Shown: positions 33,115-45,000 of the stretch, piece by piece | How the letters are laid out: every line of letters starts with the position of its first letter | Position numbering within the stretch: the stretch's first letter is position 1 | NCBI GenBank assembly: GCA_019925095.2 | Contig: CM034397.1 | Span: 4,421,763-4,485,762, forward strand | DNA length: 64,000 nucleotides | Reading direction: 5' to 3' | From: Dendrolimus kikuchii | Lineage: Eukaryota; Arthropoda; Insecta; Lepidoptera; Lasiocampidae | The notes under the pieces: model-generated | The model's database searches: none | What the model was told of the DNA's origin: nothing | Seen by the model: only the letters and a program-made list of their open reading frames with translations | Translations under genes and position numbers: made by a program

Positions 33115-33760
33115 CTAGCGTTCCCGGCAGAAGTTGTCATGTCCTAAAAAATTAAAATCTAGGAAACGATTCTAGTGATTGTTACTGGTTCCAATTGTGA
33201 ATCTAAACCATCCGGCAACCCACTCAAAGACAAACAAAAAAATTCAACATAATCGGCAGTTCTCAAGTGACGGGCGTACGTACGTTATTTATATACTATA
33301 TGCACGCGACTTCGCCCACCCTTGACTTGGAAATTCTCGCGGCATTCCCGGACACAAAGTATCGCAGCATTTAAAAAAAGAATGTAATCTATCGTTTTAG
33401 TGGAAACTGAGTCGGAATAAGCTAATTTTTATGCAACCGAACAACTTCAAACCGCTTCCGGGATAAAAATATCACACATTTTATTACGTTAAATTTGCTG
33501 TCGTTCATTAAAAAAATCACATTAGATTTGGTTTTTTTGAATCTAACCATTTTAAATTATTCTCAGAAAATTTTCAGCAGGATTCCCAGGGTAAAAAGTA
33601 GCACAGACCTTAAGTCTAGAAATTAGCTGTCGATCAGCGAAAACCGCATCGAATTCGGCCCAGTAGTTTTTATGTGAATTCTGAACAAACAGGTTTTTTT
33701 TAAAGCTTTAATGTAGAGACACGGCATGTTTAGAATATTATAATACTATAGACATATACT
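33115..33760. repeat. Diverged interspersed repeat block (same type as 23990-24840)
   Basis: Begins ATACTAGCGTTCCCGGCAG; holds two to three of the same periodic units, ending ATTATAATACTATAGAC. Confidence 0.5.
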
Positions 33761-33890
33761 TAGATTATTTACATAAATTTAATATGAGGCAAAACTTGTT
33801 TGGATTTTAGTGTACTTATTATTAAGTATTTCATTTTTAATAAAATAACATACGTATAAAAGTTAGTACATATAACAAAAGAATATCAAT

Positions 33891-33999
33891 TACATACATA
33901 CATACATACATAACTTCACGCCAGTTCCCTTGCGGGGTAGGCACGAACAACAGAGCGCCATTCAGGCTTATTCTCACACACCTCACTTGCTTCTTTGAC
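33891..33999 (-). mobile_element. RTE-like LINE 3' fragment, 109 bp
   Basis: (TACA)n on + followed by the conserved 3' end; flanked by AATATCAAT (33882-33890, 34000-34008). Confidence 0.85.
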
Positions 34000-34009
34000 A
34001 ATATCAATA

Positions 34010-34810
34010 TCAATTAGAACTCAATTAAGGGTCTTACTCATAATAATCTCGTTGAGAAAGGATTAGCCATCTCTTAAATAAGAGACTCTTAAGCCCCTAA
34101 TCAATGAATATCTTTTTTTCACTTATAAACGTGTATCACCTGTTGCTTACCCAAGACTAGCACAGATAAACGAAATTTGAATGATTAACGTAGGTTGTAT
34201 GTAATGTTTCTAGTATTTTTTATAATAGGTAAAGCCAAACTTTATGATCTGTTTAGTTTTTTTTATCACGTATAGGTTCGCGTTTGACCATTATCTCGCT
34301 CGATTTGAGCGGAGATATGGTCTAAGATCGAGCACGCTTACCTAGAAGGTGATTAGATTAGATTAGATTAGCGGTGGAAGGGTGCGCAATGCAAATTGAG
34401 ATATTTCGCATCCTGATGGCTATTGCATAGCCATCTACAAGTGTTGACATTGGCGCGGCTTATATAAGCAATTATTTTGTATGAAATAATATACAAATAT
34501 ATTTTTAATGACTTTATTGTAACTTTATTTATAATTATGCATATCTAATAAAACATTCCATAACCATTAGTGTTTGCTTATTTATCACTATCAATAACAC
34601 AGTCTTTTTATATCATTATTGTCAATTATGTCGACAAACACTGTTATTTACTCACAACCTGTATTTAAACTTATTGGTCAAAAATTTAAAATCTTAATAA
34701 ACATAAATAAACACCAACTTCATATTTAAAGAGTATAAGAAATCACTAAGCTTCCAGTTTTCACGTACGTGAAATTGTGAAGGATTATTACTAGATAGAT
34801 CCATGTAGGC
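34010..34810. other. Intergenic DNA between peroxidase and LRR genes
   Basis: AT-rich; only short GATTA repeats (GATTAGATTAGATTAGATTAGCGG at 34351-34373) stand out. Nothing coding is seen. Confidence 0.5.
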
Positions 34811-35184
34811 TACGTTTCACAAGAGACTCCCGACCACGTTCACGACCGCGATTATTCCCGTTCTACTTGCTTGTGGGCATTACAATCATAGACTGTAGTG
34901 GAACAGATTATGGAGCGTTGATGTCATTAACGACGAAATCTACAAATGTCATTGGTTGATTTGAAAATAGCGCCTTTTGGAAGTCAATTGATAGAGAGAA
35001 TTAATGCTTTGTGGTCAACGCCCAATTCGACCCAGCTTTTGATGACATGAGTCATTGTGAGCGTTGTGTGACCGAAAATAATGACGTCATTAGTGACATT
35101 TTCGGCACGACCATAACGACCGCGGTTGCCTTGTGGAACGGCAGACGGAGCATATTAGTTGTTGCGAGATACTAAAGGAACGCG
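34811..35184. repeat. Four-copy MITE family, copy 3 (long form, inverted)
   Basis: Reverse orientation relative to copy 1, same extra internal segment (GTCAACGCCCAATTCGACCC). Confidence 0.78.
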
Positions 35185-35189
35185 CGCTT

Positions 35190-36240
35190 AGTGACACAGT
35201 GCACTGTCAAATCTAGGAAGACAATTTTGACAACTTAATACGGTGAGGTAGGGTACAATGGTTATGAAGCTATTCGATTATTATTATTATAGAACTTGGA
35301 ATCGAGAGTGGCATTATTATGCTGTATGGTCTGATTATAATACAAAAACGAATATTACCTAGGTTACCTGAATGTAAATTTTTATATGTCCGATTTATTT
35401 TAATTTCAAACCCGATTTTCGATAGTCTGTGGTTATGCGTAACACATCACTAAGTGGGCGGTACCCATAAATAAAGTACGACATTATCTGTAGTATATTT
35501 TACCAAAAAAATACCAAATTCCATGTGCGTGAGCTGTCGAAATCATATTAAATTTAACAAACTATAAACATCAAGGCAATATTTTAGAGTTGAGACGTTT
35601 TAAGAAACCACATTTATTTCTTTAAGTTTTGTTAACACTCACGACCTAACTTTGTAATTTTATCGAAACTATTTCTATACTTTTCCGATCATTGTTATTG
35701 ATTTTTTATACCCGTTTTTATACCAGAAATTTAATTCACGTAATATTTTACTGAATTATCCCACGGGAGTTCTGAACATTTCGGGTTAAAATAGATCCTA
35801 TGTCCTAATCAGGGATATATCCAGCCTGTCAGTGTATTACAATCTATTCAGTACAGACACATCCAAAATCCAAGTTATATTCATGGAATTTATAATTATT
35901 ATATTGTAACATGGACAAAAAATACTAGAGACAACAATCGTGAAGTAAATTTTTTTTTTCTGAAAAATCTCTAACTTATATTTTCCCAGAGGGTGCCACG
36001 TGTCTTTATTCGCTTACGTTTTGACTAGCAACACCACCACACGTTCAATTTGATTATATTATTTTTTAAATGTTTTTATACAGTCAAAAATTAGACTTAA
36101 TATTTTGACCGATTTATACCGATACCCATGTCGTGGATTAATTTAAAAAATGTTGCCCGAGAGTCCAGTGGTATATTTTATATCAAAACGAAAGAGGTAA
36201 AAGACGCGCTTTCTAGAAGAATATTTCACACACTCTTTCA
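35190..36240. other. Intergenic DNA, no recognised feature
   Basis: AT-rich, no ORF with coding character; ends at the LRR-gene poly(A) signal. Confidence 0.5.
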
Positions 36241-36243
36241 AAG

Positions 36244-36249
36244 TTTATT
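36244..36249 (-). terminator. LRR gene polyadenylation signal
   Basis: AATAAA on - about 100 bp past the stop codon. Confidence 0.45.
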
Positions 36250-36350
36250 ACTGTCATTGACGTATAAGGTTGTCAGGTGTCAATTACATGTAAGATTGAC
36301 AATTGACTGTCTGTCAATTGTCAACTTTACTTTTGACTGTAAATTAATTA

Positions 36351-36591
36351 CTATATCAAAAGATTTCTATTATCTGGTCTATCCTTTCCCATAATCGCGG
36401 ACAATTTCCCTTGGACACGACTCCACGTTACCGAGGAATTGACCAGCTGCGAGAAACCTCCAGAGCTAGGACTGACCAGTCGTTCAAAGAAGGGCCTTTT
36501 ATACAACCTTTGAGCCTCCAGACGCTGGTCTTCTGTCACCCTTCTGTCATCCAAGTGATTGAGGGATGGGAACTGGGATATTACGAAAAGC
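36351..36591 (-). CDS. LRR gene terminal exon
   Basis: Acceptor tttccag lies at 36592-36598 on -; stop TAG 36351-36353. It encodes LFVISQFPSLNHLDDRRVTE (LRR cap), then EAQRLYKRPFFERL and a Ser-rich tail. Phase matches the exon at 41961-42110, 5.4 kb upstream. Confidence 0.82.
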
Positions 36592-39500
36592 CTGGAAACG
36601 AGAATAATTTTTATAAAAAATAGCATGAAACATCAATAGAATCTATACTATAATAAAACTTTAAATGATTGGAGTTTGTACATTGCGTTTAAAGATGTGA
36701 AAAACATCAGCGGGGCTAATTGGGGTCAGGAGGTAGCGAAAATAACATTTTTAGAATTTTTGTCTGATTGTCTGTTAGAGTAACACGTAAAAAATACTGA
36801 ACGGATTTAAATGAAACTCGACGTAGAGCTAGCTTATATCCCGAGGCGCTTAGATCATATAAACGCATTGAGATATAACATGTCTAGAGAGAGCATTGCT
36901 AACAAACAACATCGCCAAAAACGGCATCAAAAACGCGAAGCGTTGCTAAATTCACTCTGCGTTTTCGGGATATCAGGAAAAAAATAATACCCCATTTTTT
37001 ATAATTAAATATTTTTTTTATGTAAGTGAAAAGTTTAAACGATCGTTATGATTTAATCGCTTTATGTGTTATAATTGAATATTACTCAGAGGTTTCACTT
37101 TTTTTTTTAAGTATTAGCAACAAAAGTTGTGTGTCTTGGAACGAACCATAAAAAAATACATGCCGAAATAAATTCATAACACATTCATAGCACATGTAGT
37201 AATTTTAATTCGCAATAAATGTCTGTACAGATATTAGTACATATTTATAAGTCTGTTAATTACCAATACAAATGTAATAATTCCAAAAAAACTATTAATA
37301 ATGGCAAATTATTTTTGTGTTACACATCATGTTCACGAAGGTTATTAGATGAATATTTATAACCCAAAGATTATCCTGCGCTAAAAGGCAGTGAAATCAT
37401 TTGTAATAGTAGACTTGGAACGATTCGATAGGTTCATATTGGGTAATAGGCTTTATGTATAATCCAAAGTTTATATCAGTAGTAGGAACTACGGGGTAGG
37501 TACACGGGATAGTTTAATGCAGGGACTTAAGAGCAACTAAACCACTTGAAAAGGGCTATTATAGAAATAAAAATATTCATATCCAAAAGTTTTTATTCAA
37601 ACTAGTTCAGTTTGATTATTTTCTGAACTAAAATTAGTTTTTTAACATATTAATATATTAAATTATTTCTTTATTAGGAATTAATGGAGATGCAGCTAAC
37701 AGAATATAAACAAAATTAATATCTTAATTATGACAATAAAGAGTTATCTATAATATTACTAGCGGCCCGGCGCGGATTCACCCGTGGTCTGTCCCGCTCC
37801 CGTGGTATAAAGCGTCATGTTATATAGCCTATGACACTCCCTGTTAACGTAGCTTTCCAACAGTAAAATAATTTTTAAAATCGGTTTAGTAGATCCCGAG
37901 ATTACCCCCTACAACGTCACAAACTTACAAACTTTACCTCTTTATTATATTAGTACAGATAACTCCGACCGAAGCATCTGCTTTAAATGATATTCAGTTT
38001 TTTTTACATCCTCTTTGATGATATTTGCAGCACGCATTCTGTCAATTCTACGTCAAACGTCATAAGGTTACATTAAAAAGTTTATATTGTCCAAAGCGCT
38101 AAGGTTAGTTTAGAAATAATTTTATATGATGGTTAAGTATTCTTAAATTTTCTAATTATCCTTCACACAACTTACATCTTATCGGTCACGATCATATATA
38201 ATTATTTTAGGTACTTTATTTCAATACAATGGTGCCGTTGATAAGAAAATATAAAAAACATAGTGTAAAAATATCTCCGAAAATGATTCAAAATACTTCC
38301 TTTTAAAATCCATCTCTTTGTCCAACAATATGCTACAATTGGATCCGTAGGAAGTCTAAAACGTAATATCAACTAGTTTAAGAAAACCGGACACACAAAC
38401 ATTACATGTCTGTTTTCTATAGATTTTTTCAATTATTCATATTTCATAAAAAAAATCGTAACAAAATTCCCCAAATTTTGGAAAATAAGTCACACTTCTC
38501 ACCTGACCACATCAATCAATTCGATAACCTTGAAAATGTCGAAATTAAATTTCACGTTTTTACAAAGAAATCATGAGAAAAGTGTTAAGTTTTCCGATTA
38601 AATGACATCTCACCCTTATCCTTTCCCGTTTTAAAATAGTTCCGACACATTTTAATAGCGCAGGCCGACATAATTATTTTTTTTGCGAGAGCTCTAACCA
38701 GTAAAGTAATCGAAACGACACTAACAGGCGTGGGAAGCCACTGAAGCCAGTGCACCAAAATTGGTGCACTGTTTTTGGGCCGTTTTTGTGCAATTGATGC
38801 GTGATCTAGACGTTTATATGATCTAAGTATAAACGTCTAGATCACGCATCAATTGCACAAAAACGGCCCAAAAACAGTGCACCAAAATTGGTGCACTGGC
38901 TTCAATGGCTTCCCACGCCTGTTAGTGTCGTTTTGATTACTTTGCTGGTTAGAGCTCTCGCAAAAAAAAAATATTATGCCGGCCTGCGCTATTAAAATGT
39001 GTCGGAACTATTTTAAAACGGGAAAGGATAAGTATGAGATGTCATTTAATCGGAAAACTTAACACTTTTCTCATGATTTCTTTGTAAAAACGTGAAATTT
39101 AATTTCGACATTTTCAAGGTTATCGAATTGATTGATGTTGTCAGGTGACAAGTGTGACTTATTTTCCAAAATTTGGGGACTTTTGTTACGATTTTTTTTA
39201 ATTTATGAAATATGAATAATTGAAAAAATCTATAGAAAACAGACATGTAATGTTTGTGTGTCCGGTTTTCTTAAACTAGTTTATATTACGTTTTAGACTT
39301 CCTACGAATCCAATTGTAGCATATTGTTGGACAAAGAGATGGATTTTGAAAGGAAGTATTTTGAATCTTTTTCGGAGATATTTTTACACTATGTTTTTTA
39401 TATTTTCTTATCAACAGCACAATTGTATTGAAATAAAGTACCTAAAATAATTATATATGATCGTGACCAATAAGATGTAAGTTGTGTGAAGGATAATTAG

Positions 39501-42500
39501 AAAATTTAAGAATACTTAACCATCATATAAAATTATTTTTAATGTAACCTTAGCGCTTTGGACAATATAAACTTTTTAATGTAACCTTATGACGTTTGAC
39601 ATAGAATTGACAGAATGCGTGCTGCAAATATCGTCAAAGAGGATGTAAAAAAAACTGAATATCGTTTAAAGCAGGTGCTTCGGTAGGGGTTATCTGTACT
39701 AATATTATAAAGAGGTAAAGTTTGTAAGTTTGTGACGTTATAGGGGGTAATCTCGGGATCTACTAAACCGATTTTAAAAATTATTTTACTGTTGGAAAGC
39801 TACGTTAACAGCGAGTGTCATAGGCTATATAACATGACGCTTTATACCACGGAAGCGAGACAGACCACGGGTGAATCCGCGCCGGGCCGCTAGTAATATT
39901 ATAGATAACTCTTTATTGTCACAATTAAGATTTTAATTTTGTCTATATTCTGTTAGCTGCATCTCCATTAATTCCTAATAAAGAAATAATTTAATATATT
40001 AATGTGATAAAAAACTAATTTTAATTCAGAAAATAATCAAACTGAAGTACTTTGAATAAAAACATTTGGACATGAATATTTTTATTTCTATAATAGCCCT
40101 TTTCTAGTGGTTTAGTTGCTCTTAAGTCCCTGCATTAAACTATCCCGTGTACCTACCCCGTAGTTCCTACTACTGATATAAAATTTGGATTATACATAAA
40201 ACCTACTACCCAATATGAACCTATTGAATCGTTCCAAGTCTACTATTACAAATAATTTCACTGACTTTTAGCGCAGGATAATCTTTGGGTTATAAATAGT
40301 CATCTAATAACCTTCGTGAACATGATGTGTAACACGAAAATAATTTGCCATTATGAATAGTTTTTTTAGAATTATTACATTAGTATTGGTAATTAACAGA
40401 CTTATAAATATGTACTAATGTCTGTACAGACATTTTATTGCGAATTAAAATTACTACATGTGCTATGAATGTGTTATGAATTTATTTGTGCATGTATTTT
40501 TTTATGGTTCGTGCCAAGACACACAACTTTTGTTGCTATTACTTTATTTAAAAAAAACTGAAACCTCTGAGTAATATTAAATTATAACACATAAAGCGAT
40601 TAAATCATAACGATCATTTAAACTTTTCACTTACATAAAAAAATATTTAATTATAAAAAATGGGGTAATATTTTTTTCCTGATATCCCGAAAACGCAGAG
40701 TGAATTTAGCAACGCTTCGCGTTTTTGATGCCGTTTTTGGCGATGTTGTTTGTTAGCAATGCTCTCTCTAGACATGTTATAACTCAATGCCGAGGCGTAA
40801 CTTAAGATAGTTTTTATCCCGATTAGCGAAAAAGATGGCGTTGTGATCGCCTTATTTTTGTATCGTTTCGGGAATAAAAAAGTCACACGGTGCTAGGTCA
40901 GGGCTGTAAGGTAACCTCCCCAGGACTTTGACCCGCGTGCTATCCAGGAAGTACCTCGTTTTGAGCGCGGTATGGGCGGGCGCGTTGTCGTGGTGGAGCA
41001 GTAGCCCTCGGAGCCCTGTGTTTGGTCGCTTGTTGCTCATAACAGAGAAAACTTCTGCCAAGCATTTGGAAGTATATTATTCTGCATTGATGCTTCTTTG
41101 GTTCCGTAAAGGAATCGACAGCAAGTAGTCAATCAAATTGAAAAAAAATGCGATCAAAATCTTCCAACCGCTTCTAGATCACTTCACTTTGGTAGTTGAT
41201 TCGTTGTTTTGTCGTTGATTTGTTTTGAAATACCCAATCCGTCAACTGGCGCTTCGTTTCTGGATCGTATTGATAAATACAGGACTCAATTTAACGTTAA
41301 AATATAACATTAAAATTCGTATGTTTAATGTTATACTTATCAGTAATTTTTACATTGTTTTAAGCGATGTTGCCGTTCTTTGTTTTGACAGGTCTCTTAA
41401 AAGTATTATATTTTCTACACATGAAACTGAAAAAAATGGAATTACGACAGCAGTTAGCACGTAACCGGAACAATCAACAAACACAACTTTAAAATATTAT
41501 TACGCGCGATTCTAACAACAATGCTGTCTGACCGTTTGACGATTTTTGCGAGAAAGCGCCGATGGTAATGAAATATAGTTATAACGGTATAATTACCGAT
41601 AAATGAAATAATAACGTTATATTTTTTTTACCGGTAAAATGGTCTAAATATAATGGTAAGATTAATAACTATGTTTATTTTTAGCATAAATTTCACTGGT
41701 ATTTCAAGCCCTGCCCTCATCACTTTCTTTTTTTAGGTAATATCGCGCTGGTAGCAGCAAAAGACAAAACTTTATCATACATATATTTATACCAGCATCA
41801 CAACACACCATACCTATGTACGTAGATGACAATCCTGCAGCATACATACTTGCAGCCTCACAGAGTCGATCAATCGGAATATAACAATATTGAGATAGAT
41901 TCAAGTTTCAGCGCCCCTATTGTATATAAATAGAAGAAAGTAATAAATATTGTGTCTTACCTATACTGCAAATATTCATAAAAAGTTCCACCATTAAAAT
42001 AACTAGGTGCAGCAGGATTGCCCATTAGACACAGATACTGCAAGTTTGGACATGACTCCTTAAGTTTGCTAACCCATGGGTACAGGGATGCGATCTTGCA
42101 ATGATTTAGCCTTAAAATAAAAAAACTGCTATAAGAACAACCACACGGCATAAGTGCACCATTTTTGCAAATACAACAACACTTTCACAGCTTACCATAA
42201 AAGTTCCAATTTTGGCAGTGGTGGGAGAAGACAATTTTCAGTCATTGGATTGTGGTCAGCAATCAGTGATGTAAGGTGTCTGAAGTAAACTAGAGCATCC
42301 AGGTTTCTGAAAAAAATATTTTTTTTTCAAGTATCTTATAATGAACCTTCTGGTATACTAAGTAGTCTAAGAATTAAAGCATTGGCTGAATATATCATAT
42401 AGATTCAATCCCGAATAAGGTAAACCTGTCATAATTCATTTAAATTATAGTCACATATAATGAAGTAGAACATTTAACACAGTTTTACCTGTCCAAACTT

Positions 42501-44932
42501 CTTATTGTTATTCCACGAATACTATCTCATATTTCATGACATATATTACATATTCTCCATAATGAAAAAATACAGCAAATTAAAGCTGCTGCATTTTAAA
42601 ATGTGGCAAATGTCCACAATTTGTTTTAATTATGTTCCATCACCTAAACTCATGGATATGACAAATATTAAAATAAAATGGAACATTATGCTACTTTTTA
42701 CATCTATAGTATATCTAGACATGTATAAATTTCACTAAGTGATTGTCTAATGGGGACCGGTTCAGTCAGGTTTGGTAACCAGTTTAAGTTTTTAGTGCCA
42801 AGTATATTGTAAATAAAAAACTTACGTAATCTTGTTATGAGTGATGTCCAGATACTTGATGTGGTCAGAGAATCTTTCTACTATTGTTCTTGGTAGTTCA
42901 TACAACCTTTCATAAGCCAGAGTTAACTTGGTAGATTCATCTTCATTGTCATTACTTATTTCTGCTGAACTGAAAGGTATCAAGACAATGTGAAAGATAG
43001 TGGCATAAAAATGTTTCTTTAACTCTCACATTGTGGATGCAACAACTAAGGGTGCCCTTGAGTTCATTGATGCAAATGACCTTTAAATTCATTCATGACT
43101 GATAAAATAAATGTAGTCATATTGGTTTCAAGAAATCAAGAGTGAATACTATATACTTCTATATATATACTTTTGCCAGGTGGTAAGGCATTTGCCCGAC
43201 TGGAAGGCTACCACCCCTGGTCTAGAGTATGTCGCCATAACAACCTTGAGTTGTGTTCCGGCATTAGTGACCAGGTTCCAGTCTCCCTTAGGAGAGCAGC
43301 AGCGTATTTGTAGCAACTTTGGTGGTGCAAATGTCCATAGGCAAAGGTAACCGCTTTCCATCAAGTGGGTCGTCTGCCTGTCTGCTGATCTCCTGCAATA
43401 AAAAAATTATTAATTAAAAAAATACTCCTTTTTGTGGAAAACAGCAGATAGGTTAACAAACCACCTGATGATAGGTGGTTATAATGATCTACAAACAATT
43501 GCATCAAAATAGCAGCACTGTAGGGAAATCTGTGCTACCATTCAATAAAAAATCAATAAAATTTAACTAATAATAACTGGTTGTCTTTTTCTAGGGTGAA
43601 GAGGTATGATTTACGAAAGTGAATTATCACTAGTCATGTAGATAAGAGAAATTGTAATATTGAAACAATATAAATTCAATTTATTAGTAGTTGACATAAT
43701 AGTATTAAACACCTCATTATGAAAGGTATACATTTATTGATTATTTTATTATGCACAATTTAGACATTCACAGTTCCTAACAAGTAGTGTGAATTTTATG
43801 AGATGAAACCGGTTCTCATTTGAATGAATTAAAATAACAATATGCAATTTTAATGAGAAACTTACGATATCAAATCGGGTGGTAGTGGTGTCTCGGACAT
43901 ATCGGTCATGGAATCTACTAAAGCTTCTCTTGAAACATCTACAGATATCACGCCTTCGTCAGAGCCATATCCTAAACCTGAAGCGCTAGGATTCCTGTAG
44001 AAAATAAGAGTAGATATTTGTAATTTTATAAGCTTTGATTAATAAGTAAGCAGAAGTTAGCACTAGAGGCTGTTTACCTTGAACTGCCTTGAATGAAAGT
44101 GAATATTTTACTTATAAATTAAACATTATAAGATAAATAATATACCAAGAATACGTATTCTGCTGTCAGTATGTACCTTTAATGGTAAGTATAATCAATA
44201 CATGATTTCAATTTATAATGATCTATTTAAACTGTAAGGGCAAAATATCTTTTGCTTATTTGAAATTTGCGCAAAAATGAAATAACAATAATAATTTTTA
44301 GATAGGTACAGCGACATGCATTATGTCATTATGTCAAATTTTGATTTTTTAAGGATGGCTTCACATTTCACAGAAGACCACTTAAAGAGAAAATTTTATT
44401 TAATGCAAATTTATGTAAACTTTTCCGACCAAAGCGAGGTATCCAAAAATTATTACTAAAATACATTAGTGGTTCTAGTTGATTACGAAGAAAGAAAGAA
44501 AAATATTTATTACCGCGAATGAATGCACTTAAAACTGAAAATACACTAAATTAACAGAATATATATACACCTGCTTATAAAAACATAAAGACATTAGAAT
44601 TTTATAAAACATACAAACTATTTGAAAAGAATTGTTCATAAATACATAGTATAGTAGTTTGTGGTACATAACATTAACGCCAATGAGGCTGGTATGTGAT
44701 ATCTCAGCAATAAGTATCGAAAGTTTTGTATATTTTTTTTAGTTTATGGGACTGCTATTGAATAGTATAAATACTATTATATTATGTACAATGCCACGGG
44801 GCTGGACTGTAGTGAACTCAAACTATTTATTTTCATATACATAGTACAATAACCCAGTAGATGAAATGTGTTAAAAGTGTAGTGTGTGGCTCAATGGACA
44901 TACATCAACTAAAACGATAAGATTACTCACAT
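36351..44932 (-). CDS. Leucine-rich-repeat protein (LRMDA/C10orf11-like?), 6 exons
   Basis: Coding exons on -: 43866-43994, 42826-42969, 42196-42306, 41961-42110, 36351-36591, all GT-AG and phase-consistent. A leader exon ending at 44931 probably gives the first two bases of a split ATG, making 258 residues. LRR-type segments are visible: IKYLDITHNKIT, LTSLIADHNP, LELLWLNHCKIASL and LQYLCLMGNPAAPSYF, capped by YEYLQYRLFVISQFPSLNHL DD, the usual C-terminal cap of SDS22-type LRR proteins. The PSYFNGGT segment and overall size suggest LRMDA-like proteins, from memory only. No signal peptide or membrane segment is seen, so it is probably intracellular. The 5.4-kb last intron contains a 3.9-kb palindrome and a mariner relic. 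Poly(A) signal on - at 36244-36249. LRR identity is firm; orthology is tentative. Confidence 0.8.
36849..40789. repeat. Large near-perfect inverted repeat (about 1.96-kb arms, 9-bp loop)
   Basis: The arms 36865-38818 and 38828-40790 are reverse complements, about 96% identical in the stretch I aligned near the centre, separated by TGATCTAAG (38819-38827). Flanks share CCGAGGCG (36841-36848) and CCGAGGCG (40790-40797), a likely 7-8 bp target duplication. A 17-bp sequence CTTAGATCATATAAACG at 36850-36866 recurs inverted at 38811-38827, so the left half looks like a 1978-bp element with 17-bp terminal repeats. No coding capacity is seen. The whole lies in the last intron of the LRR gene. Confidence 0.95.
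37757..37970 (+). repeat. Interspersed repeat fragment inside the left palindrome arm
   Basis: Begins ACTAGCGGCCCGGCGCGG and ends TATTAGTACAG, a layout common in dispersed Lepidoptera repeats. Its mirror is at about 39680-39895. Confidence 0.55.
40860..41110 (-). pseudogene. Mariner transposase fragment
   Basis: On -, a continuous reading contains SINAEYYTSKCLAEVF, LLLHHDNAPAHTA and LPYSPDLAPCDFFI, the second and third acidic motifs of mariner DD34D transposases. The N-terminal half and inverted repeats are not recognised. It lies in the last LRR-gene intron, next to the large palindrome. Confidence 0.82.
41961..42110 (-). CDS. LRR gene exon (NPAAPSYFNGG)
   Basis: Acceptor attttaag at 42111 and up; donor GTAAGA at 41960 downward. 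It encodes LNHCKIASLYPWV, CPNLQYLCLMGNPAAPSYF and EYLQYR, the last repeat and start of the cap. Confidence 0.88.
42196..42306 (-). CDS. LRR gene exon
   Basis: Acceptor ttttttcag beyond 42306; donor GTAAGC at 42195 downward. It encodes NLDALVYFRHLTSLIADHNP and PKLELLW, one full leucine-rich repeat. Confidence 0.87.
42826..42969 (-). CDS. LRR gene exon
   Basis: Acceptor acctttcag at 42970 and up; donor GTAAGT at 42825 downward. An acidic stretch (SNDNEDEST) leads into YERLYELPRTIVERF and IKYLDITHNKIT, the first repeat. Confidence 0.85.
43175..43406 (+). repeat. SINE-like family, copy 8 (5'-truncated)
   Basis: GCCAGGTGGTAAGGCATTTG to CTCCTGCAATAAAAAAA; in an LRR-gene intron. Confidence 0.8.
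43866..43994 (-). CDS. LRR gene N-terminal coding exon
   Basis: Acceptor ttctacag at 43995 and up; donor GTAAGT at 43865 downward. Open throughout; encodes a Ser/Gly/Asp-rich N-terminus (GYGSDEGVISVDVSRE). The starting Met may be created by the junction with the leader exon; an internal ATG at 43907-43909 is an alternative start. Confidence 0.75.
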
Positions 44933-45000
44933 ATTGTATTCAATGGTCACCCATATTATAAAATTCCAATGGTAAATATGATATTATCACATAAAGGATA
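44931..45000 (-). other. Putative 5' leader exon of the LRR gene (right end not defined)
   Basis: On -, a strong donor AT|GTGAGT lies at 44932-44925. Joined to the acceptor before 43994, the bases AT plus G form an ATG in frame with the LRR coding region. The transcription start is unknown, so the right boundary is nominal. Confidence 0.35.

Noticed and set aside
36411..36623. 70-codon ORF on +
   Set aside because: Antisense shadow of the last LRR-gene exon, whose splice junction and LRR cap are well supported.
42505..42738. 77-codon ORF on + in an LRR-gene intron
   Set aside because: AT-rich, Phe/Tyr/Ile composition expected by chance, antisense to a supported gene.
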